Shown here: positions 8,311 through 16,954 of the stretch, piece by piece
Layout: each line of letters opens with the position of its first letter
How positions within the stretch are numbered: position 1 is the stretch's first letter
From: Stenotrophomonas_A sp035629025
GTDB taxonomy: Bacteria > Pseudomonadota > Gammaproteobacteria > Xanthomonadales > Xanthomonadaceae
Length of the DNA stretch: 64,000 nucleotides
Direction: 5' to 3'
Assembly (NCBI GenBank): GCA_035629025.1
Contig: DASPIU010000076.1
Span: 62,001-126,000, forward strand
Translations under genes and position numbers: made by a program
Notes under the pieces: generated by a model
What the model saw: only the letters and a program-made list of their open reading frames with translations
Databases searched by the model: none
What the model was told of the DNA's origin: nothing

Positions 8311-8883
8311 TCAACGCTGATTCGGCACCTCAAACCCCAGCTTGTCCACCTGCTCCGGCCGCTGCGGCACGCGCTTGAGCTTGTCGGTGTACACGCCGTA
8401 GTCGTCGCGCAGCTTGGTCACCAGCGAGCGGTACAGCTCGTTGTCCATGTCCGGCGAGCGCGCGAAGATCCAGGCCAGGTCGCGGCCCGGCCAGGAGATC
8501 AGCACCCAGGAATAATCCGGGGCCACTTCCAGGATGCGCTGCCGGGTCGGGATGATCTTGTAGAACCACACCCGCCAGTCGTAGTTACCGCTGTCCTCGT
8601 CCACCGACGCGCGCGCGGTCTTCTCCTGTTCCGGCGCGGAGAAGCCTTCGCGGTAGACGTAGCGAATGGCGACCGAGTCGTCATCCTTGAGCGTGTACTC
8701 GTCGCGGCTGGCGACGTGGCCGCGCTCGACCGGGTTCGGGATGCGCGCGATCACGTACCAGGTGCCCATCAGGCGCTTGAGGTCCAGGGCCGGGCGGTCC
8801 GGGACCTCCGCTTCGCGCGCCGACGCCGCGGGCACGGCCAGACCGATCAGGAACGCTAGGGCAAGGGTGGCGGTCAGGCGCAT
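8311..8883 (-). CDS. Bacterial lipocalin (Blc-like), exported
   Basis: A 190-residue lipocalin, a small beta barrel that binds lipophilic ligands. The Blc signature GTWYVIARIPNPVERG, close to E. coli Blc, lies near residue 40. Internal strands include YDWRVWFYKIIP and DYSWVLISWPGRDLAWIFAR. The ATG at 8883 starts a signal peptide (LAFLIGLAVPAASA); an upstream GTG is less likely. Unlike E. coli Blc, no lipobox cysteine follows the signal, so it should be soluble in the periplasm rather than lipid-anchored. The natural ligand is unknown; lysophospholipids are proposed for the family. Confidence 0.88.
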   Translation of the reverse strand: MRLTATLALAFLIGLAVPAASAREAEVPDRPALDLKRLMGTWYVIARIPNPVERGHVASRDEYTLKDDDSVAIRYVYREGFSAPEQEKTARASVDEDSGNYDWRVWFYKIIPTRQRILEVAPDYSWVLISWPGRDLAWIFARSPDMDNELYRSLVTKLRDDYGVYTDKLKRVPQRPEQVDKLGFEVPNQR

Positions 8884-9015
8884 CGCGGCTCGTCTTGGAG
8901 TGTGGTTCGCCCGCACACTAGACCGGGCGGAGCGAAAGTGCCGTCAATGGTAGGTCGCAATCGGTGAGATAGCGATGGGGGACGCTGCGCCTCCCGACCG
9001 ACCAGGAGCATTCTC

Positions 9016-9327
9016 ATGCAGCGTTCCGTCCCGCAGTCCGTGCAGACCCCCGACCCGCGCGTGTTGCGCCCGGTGCGGCAGATCGCCCTGGCCGGCCTGG
9101 CCCTGGTGCTGGTATGGCCGGCGGCGCGCGGCTACAGCCAGTGGCTGGGCTGGATGCCGCTGTGGTTGGTGGGCATGCCGCTGACCGCGTGGTGGGCGCT
9201 GTACCGCTTCCGCCTGCCGCAGCGCCCGGCCGGCGCGGCCTCGCCGCGTCGCCGTCGCCTGCCGCAGGCGCGTCGGCGCGCGCTGGCGGCGCGGCCGGCG
9301 CCGCGGACTTCAGCGCGCGCGGCCTAG
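9016..9327 (+). CDS. Small two-helix membrane protein of unknown function
   Basis: A 103-residue protein not recognised as a named family. Two hydrophobic segments (about residues 23-38 and 45-65) are followed by a very basic tail rich in Arg, Ala and Pro, predicted to face the cytoplasm. AGGAG stands 9-10 bases before the ATG, which is good evidence that it is translated. It is divergent from the lipocalin gene and lies 84 bases before an S9 peptidase on the same strand. No function can be assigned. Confidence 0.65.
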   Translation: MQRSVPQSVQTPDPRVLRPVRQIALAGLALVLVWPAARGYSQWLGWMPLWLVGMPLTAWWALYRFRLPQRPAGAASPRRRRLPQARRRALAARPAPRTSARAA

Positions 9328-9411
9328 CCCTCAACCCGGGCACTTTTGGCACGGGGGGTGGGCGCGGGCCTTGTGCTAGCGTGGCGCGGTTGTGTCCACT
9401 CCGGAGGATAG

Positions 9412-11514
9412 ATGTCCAAGCTCGCCGCCGCCTGCCTCATGGCCGGTCTGATTACTGCTACGTCCGTTACCGCGTCCGCCAAGGAGGCCGCCATGACCCC
9501 CGACCCCTACGCCTGGCTGGAGGACGTCGAAGGCAGCCGCGCGCTGGAGTGGGTCAAGGTGCAGAACGCACGCAGCGAAGGCCGCCTGGCCGGCACGCCG
9601 CAGTTCAAGCAGATGGAATCGAGCATCCGCGAGGTGCTGGATTCGGACGCCAAGATCCCCGGCGTGCAGAAGATCGGCGACTACTACTACAACTTCTGGA
9701 AGGACCGCCAGCACGAGCGCGGCCTGTGGCGGCGCACCACGCTGGACGAGTACCGCAAGCCCAACCCGAAGTGGGAAACGGTGCTCGACCTGGACGCGCT
9801 GAACAAGGCCGAGAACGCGCAATGGGTCTGGCATGGCGCCGACTGCCTGCGCCCGGACTACCAGCGCTGCCTGATCGCGCTGTCGCGCGGTGGCTCCGAT
9901 GCCGATGTCACCCGCGAGTTCGACCTGGGCACGCGCCAGTTCGTCAAGGACGGCTTCTTCCGTCCTGAGGCCAAGGGCGCGCTGGGCTGGATCGACGCCG
10001 ACACCGTCTATGTCTTTACCGATTTCGGCCCCGGCTCGCAGACCAGCTCGGGCTACCCGCGCATCGTCAAGCGCTGGCGTCGCGGCCAGCCGCTGGCGCA
10101 GGCCGAGGTGGTCTACGAAGGCAAGGCCGATGACATGTACATCGCTGCCGTGCACGACGACACGCCCGGTTTTGAGCGTGACTTCGTCAGCCGCACCCTG
10201 GCCTTCTACAACGACGAGCTGTACCTGCGCGGCGCCGATGGCAAGCTGACCAAGGTGGATGCGCCGAATTCGGCGAACAAGAGCGTCAAGCGCGAATGGC
10301 TGACGCTGGAACTGCGCGAGCCGTGGACGGTGGGTGGCAAGACCTACGCCGCCGGTTCGCTGCTGGCGACCAAGTTCGATGACTTCATGGCCGGCAAGCG
10401 CGAGTTCGAGGTGCTGTTCACGCCGACCGACACGACCTCGCTGGCCGGCTTCGCCTGGACGCGCAACCATCTGGTGTTGAACGTGCTGGACGACGTCAAG
10501 AATCGCCTGAGCGTGCTCACGCCCGGTGCCGGTGGCTGGAAGAAGAGCGAGTTTGTCGGTGCGCCGGCCTTCGGCACACTGGCCGTGGATGCGGTCGACG
10601 ACGATGAAAGCGATGCCGTGTGGCTGACCGCGACGGACTACCTGACCCCGTCCACGCTGTCGCTGGTGGAGCTGGGGCAGAAGCCGGAAACGCTGAAGAC
10701 GATGCCGGCGTTCTTCGACGCCAGCCGCGACACCATCGAGCAGCACTTCGCCACCAGCCTGGATGGCACGCGCGTGCCGTACTTCCTGGTGCGGCCGAAG
10801 AACCTGGCTTTCGATGGCAAGGCGCCGACCTTGCTGTACGGCTATGGCGGTTTCGAGATCTCGATGACGCCGGGCTATTCGGGCGCACTGGGTCGGGCCT
10901 GGCTGGACAAGGGCGGCGTGTACGCAGTCGCCAACATCCGCGGTGGCGGCGAGTACGGTCCGCGGTGGCACCAGGCAGCATTGAAGCAGAACCGGCACAA
11001 GGCCTATGAGGACATGGCGGCGGTGGCGCAGGACCTGGTCACGCGCAAGATCACCTCGGCGCCGCACCTGGGCGTGCAGGGCGGCAGCAATGGCGGCCTG
11101 ATGACCGGCAACATGTTGACCCAGTATCCGCAGCTGTTCGGTGCGGTGGTGGTGCAGGTGCCGCTGCTGGACATGAAGCGTTACAGCCATTTGCTGGCGG
11201 GCGCTTCGTGGATGGCCGAGTACGGCAACCCCGATACCGATGACTGGAAGTTCATCCAGACGTTCTCGCCTTACCACCTGTTCGATGCAAAGAAGGATTA
11301 CCCGCCGGTGATCTTCCTGACCTCCACCCGCGATGACCGTGTGCATCCTGGCCATGCGCGGAAGATGGCGGCGAAGATGATCGATGCGGGCAAGGATGTG
11401 ACGTACTACGAGAACATCGAAGGCGGCCATGGCGGCGCGGCGAACAATGCGCAGCAGGCGCACATGTCGGCGCTGGCTTACAGCTTCCTGTGGGAGCGGC
11501 TGGGCGGAAAGTAG
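9412..11514 (+). CDS. Exported prolyl oligopeptidase-family serine peptidase (S9A)
   Basis: A periplasmic serine peptidase of 700 residues that should cleave short peptides, probably after proline. A signal peptide of about 23 residues precedes the family N-terminal block (PDPYAWLEDVEG). A beta-propeller occupies about 80-420 and an alpha/beta-hydrolase domain the C terminus. The nucleophile is Ser559 in GVQGGSNGGL, the acid lies in TRDDRVHP near 641, and the base is His673 in EGGHGG. GGAGG precedes the ATG by about 5 bases. A second S9 peptidase lies 1.6 kb downstream, beyond an aminotransferase on the other strand. Prolyl specificity is inferred from the family and not shown. Confidence 0.9.
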   Translation: MSKLAAACLMAGLITATSVTASAKEAAMTPDPYAWLEDVEGSRALEWVKVQNARSEGRLAGTPQFKQMESSIREVLDSDAKIPGVQKIGDYYYNFWKDRQHERGLWRRTTLDEYRKPNPKWETVLDLDALNKAENAQWVWHGADCLRPDYQRCLIALSRGGSDADVTREFDLGTRQFVKDGFFRPEAKGALGWIDADTVYVFTDFGPGSQTSSGYPRIVKRWRRGQPLAQAEVVYEGKADDMYIAAVHDDTPGFERDFVSRTLAFYNDELYLRGADGKLTKVDAPNSANKSVKREWLTLELREPWTVGGKTYAAGSLLATKFDDFMAGKREFEVLFTPTDTTSLAGFAWTRNHLVLNVLDDVKNRLSVLTPGAGGWKKSEFVGAPAFGTLAVDAVDDDESDAVWLTATDYLTPSTLSLVELGQKPETLKTMPAFFDASRDTIEQHFATSLDGTRVPYFLVRPKNLAFDGKAPTLLYGYGGFEISMTPGYSGALGRAWLDKGGVYAVANIRGGGEYGPRWHQAALKQNRHKAYEDMAAVAQDLVTRKITSAPHLGVQGGSNGGLMTGNMLTQYPQLFGAVVVQVPLLDMKRYSHLLAGASWMAEYGNPDTDDWKFIQTFSPYHLFDAKKDYPPVIFLTSTRDDRVHPGHARKMAAKMIDAGKDVTYYENIEGGHGGAANNAQQAHMSALAYSFLWERLGGK

Positions 11515-11518
11515 GCCC

Positions 11519-11631
11519 TGTAGGAGGGGCTCTTGTGGCCTTCTCGGCCATCAGCCCCGAGAGCGAAGTCGCGATCCGCCAGATGGCGGTCGCGGCTGAT
11601 GGCCGAGAAGGCCACAAGAGCCGCTCCTACA
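11519..11631. repeat. REP-like paired element with long inverted arms
   Basis: The element starts with TGTAGGAGGGGCTCTTGTGG and ends with its near complement CCACAAGAGCCGCTCCTACA. The arms, about 11519-11560 and 11593-11631, also share GGCCTTCTCGGCCATCAG. The right arm is nearly identical to the right arm of the element at 45095-45178, so both belong to one repeat family. Confidence 0.8.
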
Positions 11632-11683
11632 ACGACTCCCTCAAAGGCGCGCAACCACCGAAGTGGGAACCCCAAGGCGCCCA

Positions 11684-11791
11684 GCCCCGTCCCGGCGGGG
11701 AGGGGCGTCAGCGGGCCATGGATGGCCCGCGGCGGCGACTCGGACATGGATGTCTGCGGAGCCGCGACGCCTCTCCCCGCCGGGTCGGGGC
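11684..11791. repeat. 108-bp structured inverted repeat
   Basis: Two 26-base arms (11684-11709 and 11766-11791) are reverse complements with two mismatches. The 56-base centre holds a second perfect hairpin, GCGGGCCA-TGGA-TGGCCCGC beginning at 11711, and a small GACA/TGTC stem. The layout suggests a folded miniature repeat or a strong bidirectional terminator. It is not related to the neighbouring GTAGGAGCGG family. Confidence 0.75.
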
Positions 11792-11836
11792 CCGCACCGC
11801 AAGCCAGTCCACCACCCGCCGCACAAAACCGCGCCT

Positions 11837-13021
11837 CTACAACCGCGCCAACCCCCGCTCAATCCGCGCCACCGCCTCCTGCAAACGCGGCAGGCTCTGC
11901 GTGTACGCAATGCGCACGTGGCGATCTGCGCGATGGCTGCCGAAGTCGATGCCCGGGGTGAACGCTACATGCTCGGTTTCCAGAAAATGCCGGCAGAACG
12001 CCTGCGCCTCCATGCCGAAGTGGCCGATGTCGGCGTACAGATAGAACGCCCCCTGCGGCTCGATCTCGATGTGGAAACCCAGCGCCCGCAGCGCCGGCAG
12101 CAGATAGTCGCGGCGCGCCTGGAACTCGGCGCGGCGCTGCTCGAAGATCGCCATCGCCTCGGGCGTGAAGCAGGCCAGCGCCGCGTGCTGCGACATGCTC
12201 GGCGCGCTGATGTACAGGTTCTGCGCCAGTTTCTCCAGCGCCGGTACCGCGCGCGGCGGCGCCACCAGCCAGCCCAGGCGCCAGCCGGTCATGCCGAAGT
12301 ACTTCGAGAAACTGTTCAAAACGAACGCCTCGTCGTCCACTTCCAGCACGCTGGGCGCGTCCAGGCCGTAGGTCAGGCCGTGGTAGATCTCGTCCACCAC
12401 CAGGTGCCCGTCGCGCTGGCGCAAGGCGCTGGACAGCGCCGCCAGCTCCGCGCGCGACAACACGCTGCCGGTCGGGTTGGCGGGAGAGGCCAGCAGCGCG
12501 CCAACGCTGTCGGCATTCCAGCGCTCGGCGATATGCGCCGGGGTGAGCTGGTAATGGCTGTCCGGCCCGGTAGGCACCAGCTGCGCGGCCGCTTCCACCA
12601 GGCGCAGGAAATGCCGGTTGCACGGATAGCCGGGGTCGGCCAGCAGCCAGTGCCGGCCCGGGTCCACCAACAGGCTGCTGGCCAGCAGCAGCGCGCCAGA
12701 GCCGCCCGGCGTGACCATGACCCGCTCCGGGTCGATCTCCAGTCCGTGCCGCTGGCGATAGAAACCGGCAATGGCCTGGCGCAGCGCCGGCAGGCCACGG
12801 GCGGCGGTATAGCGGGTGTGGCCGGCGCCCAGCGCCGCCTGCCCGGCCGCGACGATCGGCGCGGCGGTGGTGAAGTCCGGCTCGCCGATCTCCAGGTGGA
12901 TCACGTCGTGGCCGTCGCGCTCCAGCGCCTGGGCCCGCGCCAGCAGCGACATCACGTGAAAGGGCGCGATCTCGCGGCTGCGCCGGCTGTAGCCGGCTTC
13001 GGGGTCGGTGCGTGCATCCAT
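11837..13021 (-). CDS. PLP-dependent class I/II aminotransferase
   Basis: A cytosolic fold-type I aminotransferase of 394 residues. Visible features are LEIGEPDF near the N terminus, SPANPTG, the VDEIYHGL aspartate that contacts the cofactor, the PLP-binding lysine in NSFSKYFGMTGWRLGW and a C-terminal HVRIAYTQS containing the substrate-binding Arg. It belongs to the aspartate/alanine aminotransferase subgroup; substrate preference cannot be read. The ATG at 13021 gives the normal N terminus, and upstream in-frame codons would overlap the divergent promoter region of the S9 peptidase at 13144. Confidence 0.88.
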   Translation of the reverse strand: MDARTDPEAGYSRRSREIAPFHVMSLLARAQALERDGHDVIHLEIGEPDFTTAAPIVAAGQAALGAGHTRYTAARGLPALRQAIAGFYRQRHGLEIDPERVMVTPGGSGALLLASSLLVDPGRHWLLADPGYPCNRHFLRLVEAAAQLVPTGPDSHYQLTPAHIAERWNADSVGALLASPANPTGSVLSRAELAALSSALRQRDGHLVVDEIYHGLTYGLDAPSVLEVDDEAFVLNSFSKYFGMTGWRLGWLVAPPRAVPALEKLAQNLYISAPSMSQHAALACFTPEAMAIFEQRRAEFQARRDYLLPALRALGFHIEIEPQGAFYLYADIGHFGMEAQAFCRHFLETEHVAFTPGIDFGSHRADRHVRIAYTQSLPRLQEAVARIERGLARL

Positions 13022-13143
13022 CCGCCGATGATAGGCCATCGCTTCCGCGCGCCTGCTCTCGATTCCGCTGGCGCTTGCGGTTGCGCCGCCCGCATCACAG
13101 ACTCGCATTCATAACCTTGCGTTCAGAGGATGGACCCCCACCC

Positions 13144-15327
13144 ATGAAGCCTGCCCTGTCCCTGTTGGTCGCCTGCCTGATGACTCTGCCTACTACTTCC
13201 GCCCATGCCGCCGACCTCACCCCGCCGCAGGCCCAGCGCCAGCCGCACCAGGTCAAGGCGCCGTTTGGCGCCGTGCGCGATGACGGCTACTACTGGCTGC
13301 GCGACGACGACCGCAAGGACAAGGCGATGCTCGCCTACCTGCAGGCCGAGAACGCCTACACCGACCAGGTGATGGCGCCGCTCAAGCCGCTGCAGGACAA
13401 GCTCTACGAGGAAATCGTCGGGCGCATCAAGCAGGACGACGCCAGCGTGCCGTACCGTGAACGGGGCTGGTGGTATTACAGCCGCTTTGAGGCAGGCAAG
13501 GACTACCCGGTGCAGGCACGGCGCAAGGACACGGCCGGCGTGGACGCGGCCAGCATCCTGCAGGCCAACAACGCCGGCGACTTCAGTGCCGAGCAGGTGC
13601 TGTTGGACGTCAACGCGATGGCCGCGGGCAAGGACTACTTCAGCGTGGGCGATGCCGAGGTCAGCCAGGACAACCGCCTGCTGGCCTGGGCCGAGGACGA
13701 CGTCGGGCGCCGCCAGTACACCATCCGCTTCAAGAATCTGGAAACCGGCGAGGTTTACGCCGACAGGATCAGCGGCGTGTCGGCCAACCTGGTCTGGGCT
13801 GACGACAACCGCACCCTGTTCTACGTCGAGAACGACCCGGAAACCCTGCTCACCGTGCGGGTGAAAAAGCACGTGCTCGGCACCCCGGCCAGCGCCGACG
13901 CGCTGGTGTACGAAGAAAAGGACGACAGCTTTTACATGGGCATCGGCCGCACCCGCGACGATCGCTACATCACCATCGGCGTGGACAGCACCGTGTCCTC
14001 CGAGCTGCGCTATGCGCCGGCCGCGGACCCGCGCACGTTCACCGTGCTCGCCACGCGCGAACGCGATGTCGAGTATTCCGCCGACCACTTCGACGGGCGC
14101 TGGGTGATCCGCACCAATGCCGACGGCGCCAGGAACTTCAAGCTGGTCACTGCACCCAGCGATGCCCGCTCGCGCCAGCAGTGGCAGGACTGGGTGGCGC
14201 ACGATGAGGGCGTGTACATCGAAGGTTTCGAGTTGTTCGATGGCTATACCGCCATCGACGAGCGTTCCGGCGGCCTGGAGCGCATTCGCCTGCTGCGCGG
14301 CGATGGCAAGCACGAATACGTCAAGGCTGACGAGCCGGCCTACTCCATGGGCCTGTCGGTCAATGCCGAGCCGGACACCGAGTGGCTGCGTTACAGCTAC
14401 ACCTCGCTGACCACGCCGGCCACGACCTACGAGCTCAACGTGCGCAGCGGCGAGCGCCGCCTGCTCAAGCAGCAGCCGGTGATCGGCTACGATCCGTCCC
14501 GTTATGTCACCGAGCGCGTCTGGGTCGAGGCGCGCGATGGCGTGAAGGTGCCGGTCTCGCTGGTCTACCGCAAGGGCTTCAAGAAGGACGGCAGCGCCGC
14601 GCTGTACCAGTACGGCTATGGCAGCTACGGCGCGTCGATGGACCCGGGCTTCAACCTGTCGGTGGTGAGCCTGCTCGACCGCGGCGTGGTCTACGCCATC
14701 GCGCATATCCGCGGCGGCCAGGAAATGGGCCGGCAGTGGTATGACGACGGCAAGCTGCTGAAGAAGAAAAACACCTTCAACGACTTCATCGATGTCACCC
14801 GCGCCCTGGTCGCGCAGGGCTATGCGGCCAAGGACCGCGTCGCCGCGTCCGGTGGCAGCGCCGGCGGCCTGCTGATGGGCGCGGTGGCGAACATGGCGCC
14901 GCAGGACTACCGGGTGATGGTGGCGCAGGTGCCGTTCGTGGACGTGGTCACCACCATGCTCGACCCGACCATCCCGCTGACCACCAACGAGTACGACGAG
15001 TGGGGCAACCCCGAGCAGCAGCAGTATTACGACTACATGCTGTCGTATTCGCCCTACGACAACGTGCGGCGCCAGGCCTACCCGGCGCTGTTCGTCGGCA
15101 CCGGCCTGTGGGACTCGCAGGTGCAGTACTGGGAACCGGCCAAGTGGGTCGCGCGACTGCGCCAGGACAATACCGGCCAGCACCCGATCGTGTTCCGCAC
15201 CAACATGGATGCCGGGCACGGCGGCAAGTCCGGGCGCTTCCGCCGTTACCGCGAGCAGGCCGAGTCGTTCGCCTTCGTGCTTGACCAGCTCGGCGTGGAC
15301 TCTGGCGTGGAGATGGCCACGCGCTGA
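13144..15327 (+). CDS. Exported oligopeptidase B (S9A)
   Basis: A serine peptidase of 727 residues that cleaves short peptides after Arg and Lys. The signal peptide ends near SAHA. The OpdB N-terminal region (YYWLRDDDRKD), propeller and hydrolase domains follow in the usual order. The triad is Ser572 in ASGGSAGG, Asp657 in GLWDSQV and His692 in DAGHGGKSG. The acidic loop DEWGNP and the LDPTIPLT segment are typical of OpdB rather than prolyl oligopeptidase. E. coli PtrB lacks a signal and is cytosolic, whereas this copy should act in the periplasm. It is divergent from the aminotransferase and followed 23 bases later by a DUF454 gene. Confidence 0.93.
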   Translation: MKPALSLLVACLMTLPTTSAHAADLTPPQAQRQPHQVKAPFGAVRDDGYYWLRDDDRKDKAMLAYLQAENAYTDQVMAPLKPLQDKLYEEIVGRIKQDDASVPYRERGWWYYSRFEAGKDYPVQARRKDTAGVDAASILQANNAGDFSAEQVLLDVNAMAAGKDYFSVGDAEVSQDNRLLAWAEDDVGRRQYTIRFKNLETGEVYADRISGVSANLVWADDNRTLFYVENDPETLLTVRVKKHVLGTPASADALVYEEKDDSFYMGIGRTRDDRYITIGVDSTVSSELRYAPAADPRTFTVLATRERDVEYSADHFDGRWVIRTNADGARNFKLVTAPSDARSRQQWQDWVAHDEGVYIEGFELFDGYTAIDERSGGLERIRLLRGDGKHEYVKADEPAYSMGLSVNAEPDTEWLRYSYTSLTTPATTYELNVRSGERRLLKQQPVIGYDPSRYVTERVWVEARDGVKVPVSLVYRKGFKKDGSAALYQYGYGSYGASMDPGFNLSVVSLLDRGVVYAIAHIRGGQEMGRQWYDDGKLLKKKNTFNDFIDVTRALVAQGYAAKDRVAASGGSAGGLLMGAVANMAPQDYRVMVAQVPFVDVVTTMLDPTIPLTTNEYDEWGNPEQQQYYDYMLSYSPYDNVRRQAYPALFVGTGLWDSQVQYWEPAKWVARLRQDNTGQHPIVFRTNMDAGHGGKSGRFRRYREQAESFAFVLDQLGVDSGVEMATR

Positions 15328-15350
15328 GTGCGCCACCGGCCACCGCCCCG

Positions 15351-15791
15351 ATGAACGCGCCCCTCCGCGACCCGCCGGACGCCGCGCCCACGCCGGCGCC
15401 GGCACCGCGGCCGGTGCGGATGCGCTGGGCGTGGTGGCTGCTGGCCTATGCCAGCCTGGGCGTGGGCATCGTCGGCATCTTCGTGCCCGGCTTGCCGACC
15501 ACGGTCTTTGTGTTGATCTCGGCCTGGGCCGCCGCGCGCGGCTCGGACCGCCTGCACCGCTGGCTGCTCGGCCACCCGCGCTTCGGCCCGGCGATCGTGC
15601 AATGGCAGACCCATCGCGCGGTCAGCCGCAAGGCGAAATGGATGGCCAGCCTGACCATGACCGTGTGCGCGGCAATCATGCTCTGGTGCGTGCCCTCGCG
15701 CTGGGCGCAGATGCTCTCGATCGGCTGCATGGCGGTGGTCGCGCTGTGGTTGTGGCTGCGTCCCGAACCACCGGCTGACCTCACGCCATGA
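15351..15791 (+). CDS. DUF454/YbaN-family inner membrane protein
   Basis: A 146-residue membrane protein of the DUF454 family. After a proline- and alanine-rich N terminus it has three or four helices (about 27-60 and 96-136). The family signature appears as GIVGIFVPGLPTTVFVLISAW, continued by HRWLLGHPRFGP and a KAK motif before the last helices. The function of the family is unknown. It follows opdB on the same strand after 23 bases and may be co-transcribed with it. The start at 15351 has no strong ribosome binding site, so an internal start at the Met before the first helix is possible. Confidence 0.85.
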   Translation: MNAPLRDPPDAAPTPAPAPRPVRMRWAWWLLAYASLGVGIVGIFVPGLPTTVFVLISAWAAARGSDRLHRWLLGHPRFGPAIVQWQTHRAVSRKAKWMASLTMTVCAAIMLWCVPSRWAQMLSIGCMAVVALWLWLRPEPPADLTP

Positions 15792-15848
15792 TCCGCGTGG
15801 CGGCCACGCCGTAACCCACACCGGGCGCGGCCGTTGCGGGCTTATGGC

Positions 15849-15860
15849 TATACTCGGCGC
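15849..15860 (+). promoter_or_regulatory. Leaderless-type -10 element of the lptM operon
   Basis: TATACT at 15849-15854, then CGGCGC, then the lptM ATG at 15861. The same six-base spacer precedes hemC and the WYL regulator. No ribosome binding site is seen. Confidence 0.5.
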
Positions 15861-16103
15861 ATGAGCATGAAGTCTTCCCGTTGTCTCCGTATTGCCGTGG
15901 CCGCTGCCGGCCTGTTGCTGCTGGCCGCCTGCGGCAACAAGGGCCCGCTGGTGATGCCGCAGAAGCCGGTGCCGGTCGAGGCGCAGCCGGTGCCGCAGCC
16001 GCCGTCCGAGCAGACCCCGCCGCCGACCCAGACCCCCACCGAGGCGACCCAGCCGGTGGACGGCACCCGGCAGCCCGTCGACGATGACGACCACGGCCAA
16101 TGA
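15861..16103 (+). CDS. lptM: LptM/YifL-family small lipoprotein
   Basis: An 80-residue lipoprotein. The signal peptide ends in the lipobox LLAAC, and the mature protein begins CGNKGPLVMP, matching YifL of E. coli (CGLKGPL). YifL, now called LptM, binds the LptD-LptE translocon and helps its oxidative maturation. The tail after the conserved start is Pro/Gln/Thr-rich and ends acidic, DDDDHGQ. It overlaps dapF by four bases (ATGA), the same order as E. coli yifL-dapF. An in-frame ATG nine codons upstream would overlap the -10 element and is rejected. Confidence 0.88.
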   Translation: MSMKSSRCLRIAVAAAGLLLLAACGNKGPLVMPQKPVPVEAQPVPQPPSEQTPPPTQTPTEATQPVDGTRQPVDDDDHGQ

Positions 16104-16954
16104 ACGGGCCGTCTGCCTCCGCGCCCCTGCGTTTCAGCAAGATGCAGGGCGCCGGCAATGATTTCGTCGTCCTCGACCTGCGCGATGGCGCTCCGCCCCC
16201 GGACGCCACGCTGGCCGCCCGCCTGGCCGATCGCCATTTCGGCATTGGCTGCGACCAGATCCTGACCATCGAGGCGCCGCGCAGCGATGCAGCGGTCGCC
16301 GCGTACCGCATCTGGAATTCCGATGGCTCGCCTTCGCAGCAATGCGGCAACGGCGCGCGTTGCGTCGCCGCCTGGCTGGTGCGCGATGGCGCCGCCGGCA
16401 GCGGCGACTTTGTCATCGACAGCCCGGTGACCGCGCACCATATCGAACGCCTGGGCGAGGACGAGTACGCCGTCGCCATGGGCGTGCCCGAATTCACCCC
16501 GGCGCGCATTCCGCTGCTGGGCTTCATGCATGCGCGCGACGAATATCTGTTGCCGGTGCAGGGCGAAAGCCTGCGGTTTGGCGCGGTGTCGATGGGCAAT
16601 CCGCACGCGGTGCTGGAAGTGGGCCTGGTCGATGCGGCGCCGGTCGAGCGGCTCGGCCCGCTGCTGCAGCAGCATGCGGCCTTTCCCGAATCGGTGAACG
16701 TGGGTTTTGCCCAGGTGATCGATCGCGGCCATGTGCGCCTGCGCGTGTACGAGCGCGGCGTGGGCGAGACCCTGGCCTGCGGCAGTGGCGCCTGTGCCGC
16801 CGCGGTGGTGCTGATGCAGCGCGGGCGGATCGACCGCGATGCAATCGTTTCCCTGCCCGGTGGCGACCTGCGTATTCGCTGGGCCTCGCCGCAGGCGCAG
16901 GTGGTGATGTCCGGGCCAGCCCGGTTTGTCTTCGAGGGGGAGTGGAACGCATGA
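16100..16954 (+). CDS. dapF: Diaminopimelate epimerase
   Basis: A cytosolic cofactor-independent racemase of 284 residues that converts LL- to meso-diaminopimelate for lysine and peptidoglycan synthesis. The family start RFSKMQGAGNDF is clear. The two catalytic cysteines are Cys82 in QQCGNGARC and Cys227 in LACGSGAC. Length fits the family. It overlaps lptM upstream and the DUF484 gene downstream by four bases each, so the operon is translationally coupled. Confidence 0.97.
   Translation: MNGPSASAPLRFSKMQGAGNDFVVLDLRDGAPPPDATLAARLADRHFGIGCDQILTIEAPRSDAAVAAYRIWNSDGSPSQQCGNGARCVAAWLVRDGAAGSGDFVIDSPVTAHHIERLGEDEYAVAMGVPEFTPARIPLLGFMHARDEYLLPVQGESLRFGAVSMGNPHAVLEVGLVDAAPVERLGPLLQQHAAFPESVNVGFAQVIDRGHVRLRVYERGVGETLACGSGACAAAVVLMQRGRIDRDAIVSLPGGDLRIRWASPQAQVVMSGPARFVFEGEWNA

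Larger units (their letters stand above)
11515..11836. other. 322-bp convergent gap filled with repeats
   Basis: The gap between the convergent S9 peptidase and aminotransferase genes holds two separate structured repeats (11519-11631 and 11684-11791) and no supported gene. Open frames crossing it are built from repeat sequence. The hairpins may terminate transcription from both sides. Confidence 0.7.

Noticed and set aside
11519..11791. Possible CRISPR or tandem-repeat array
   Set aside because: The repeats are inverted and few, with no regular direct spacing and no cas genes anywhere in the window.
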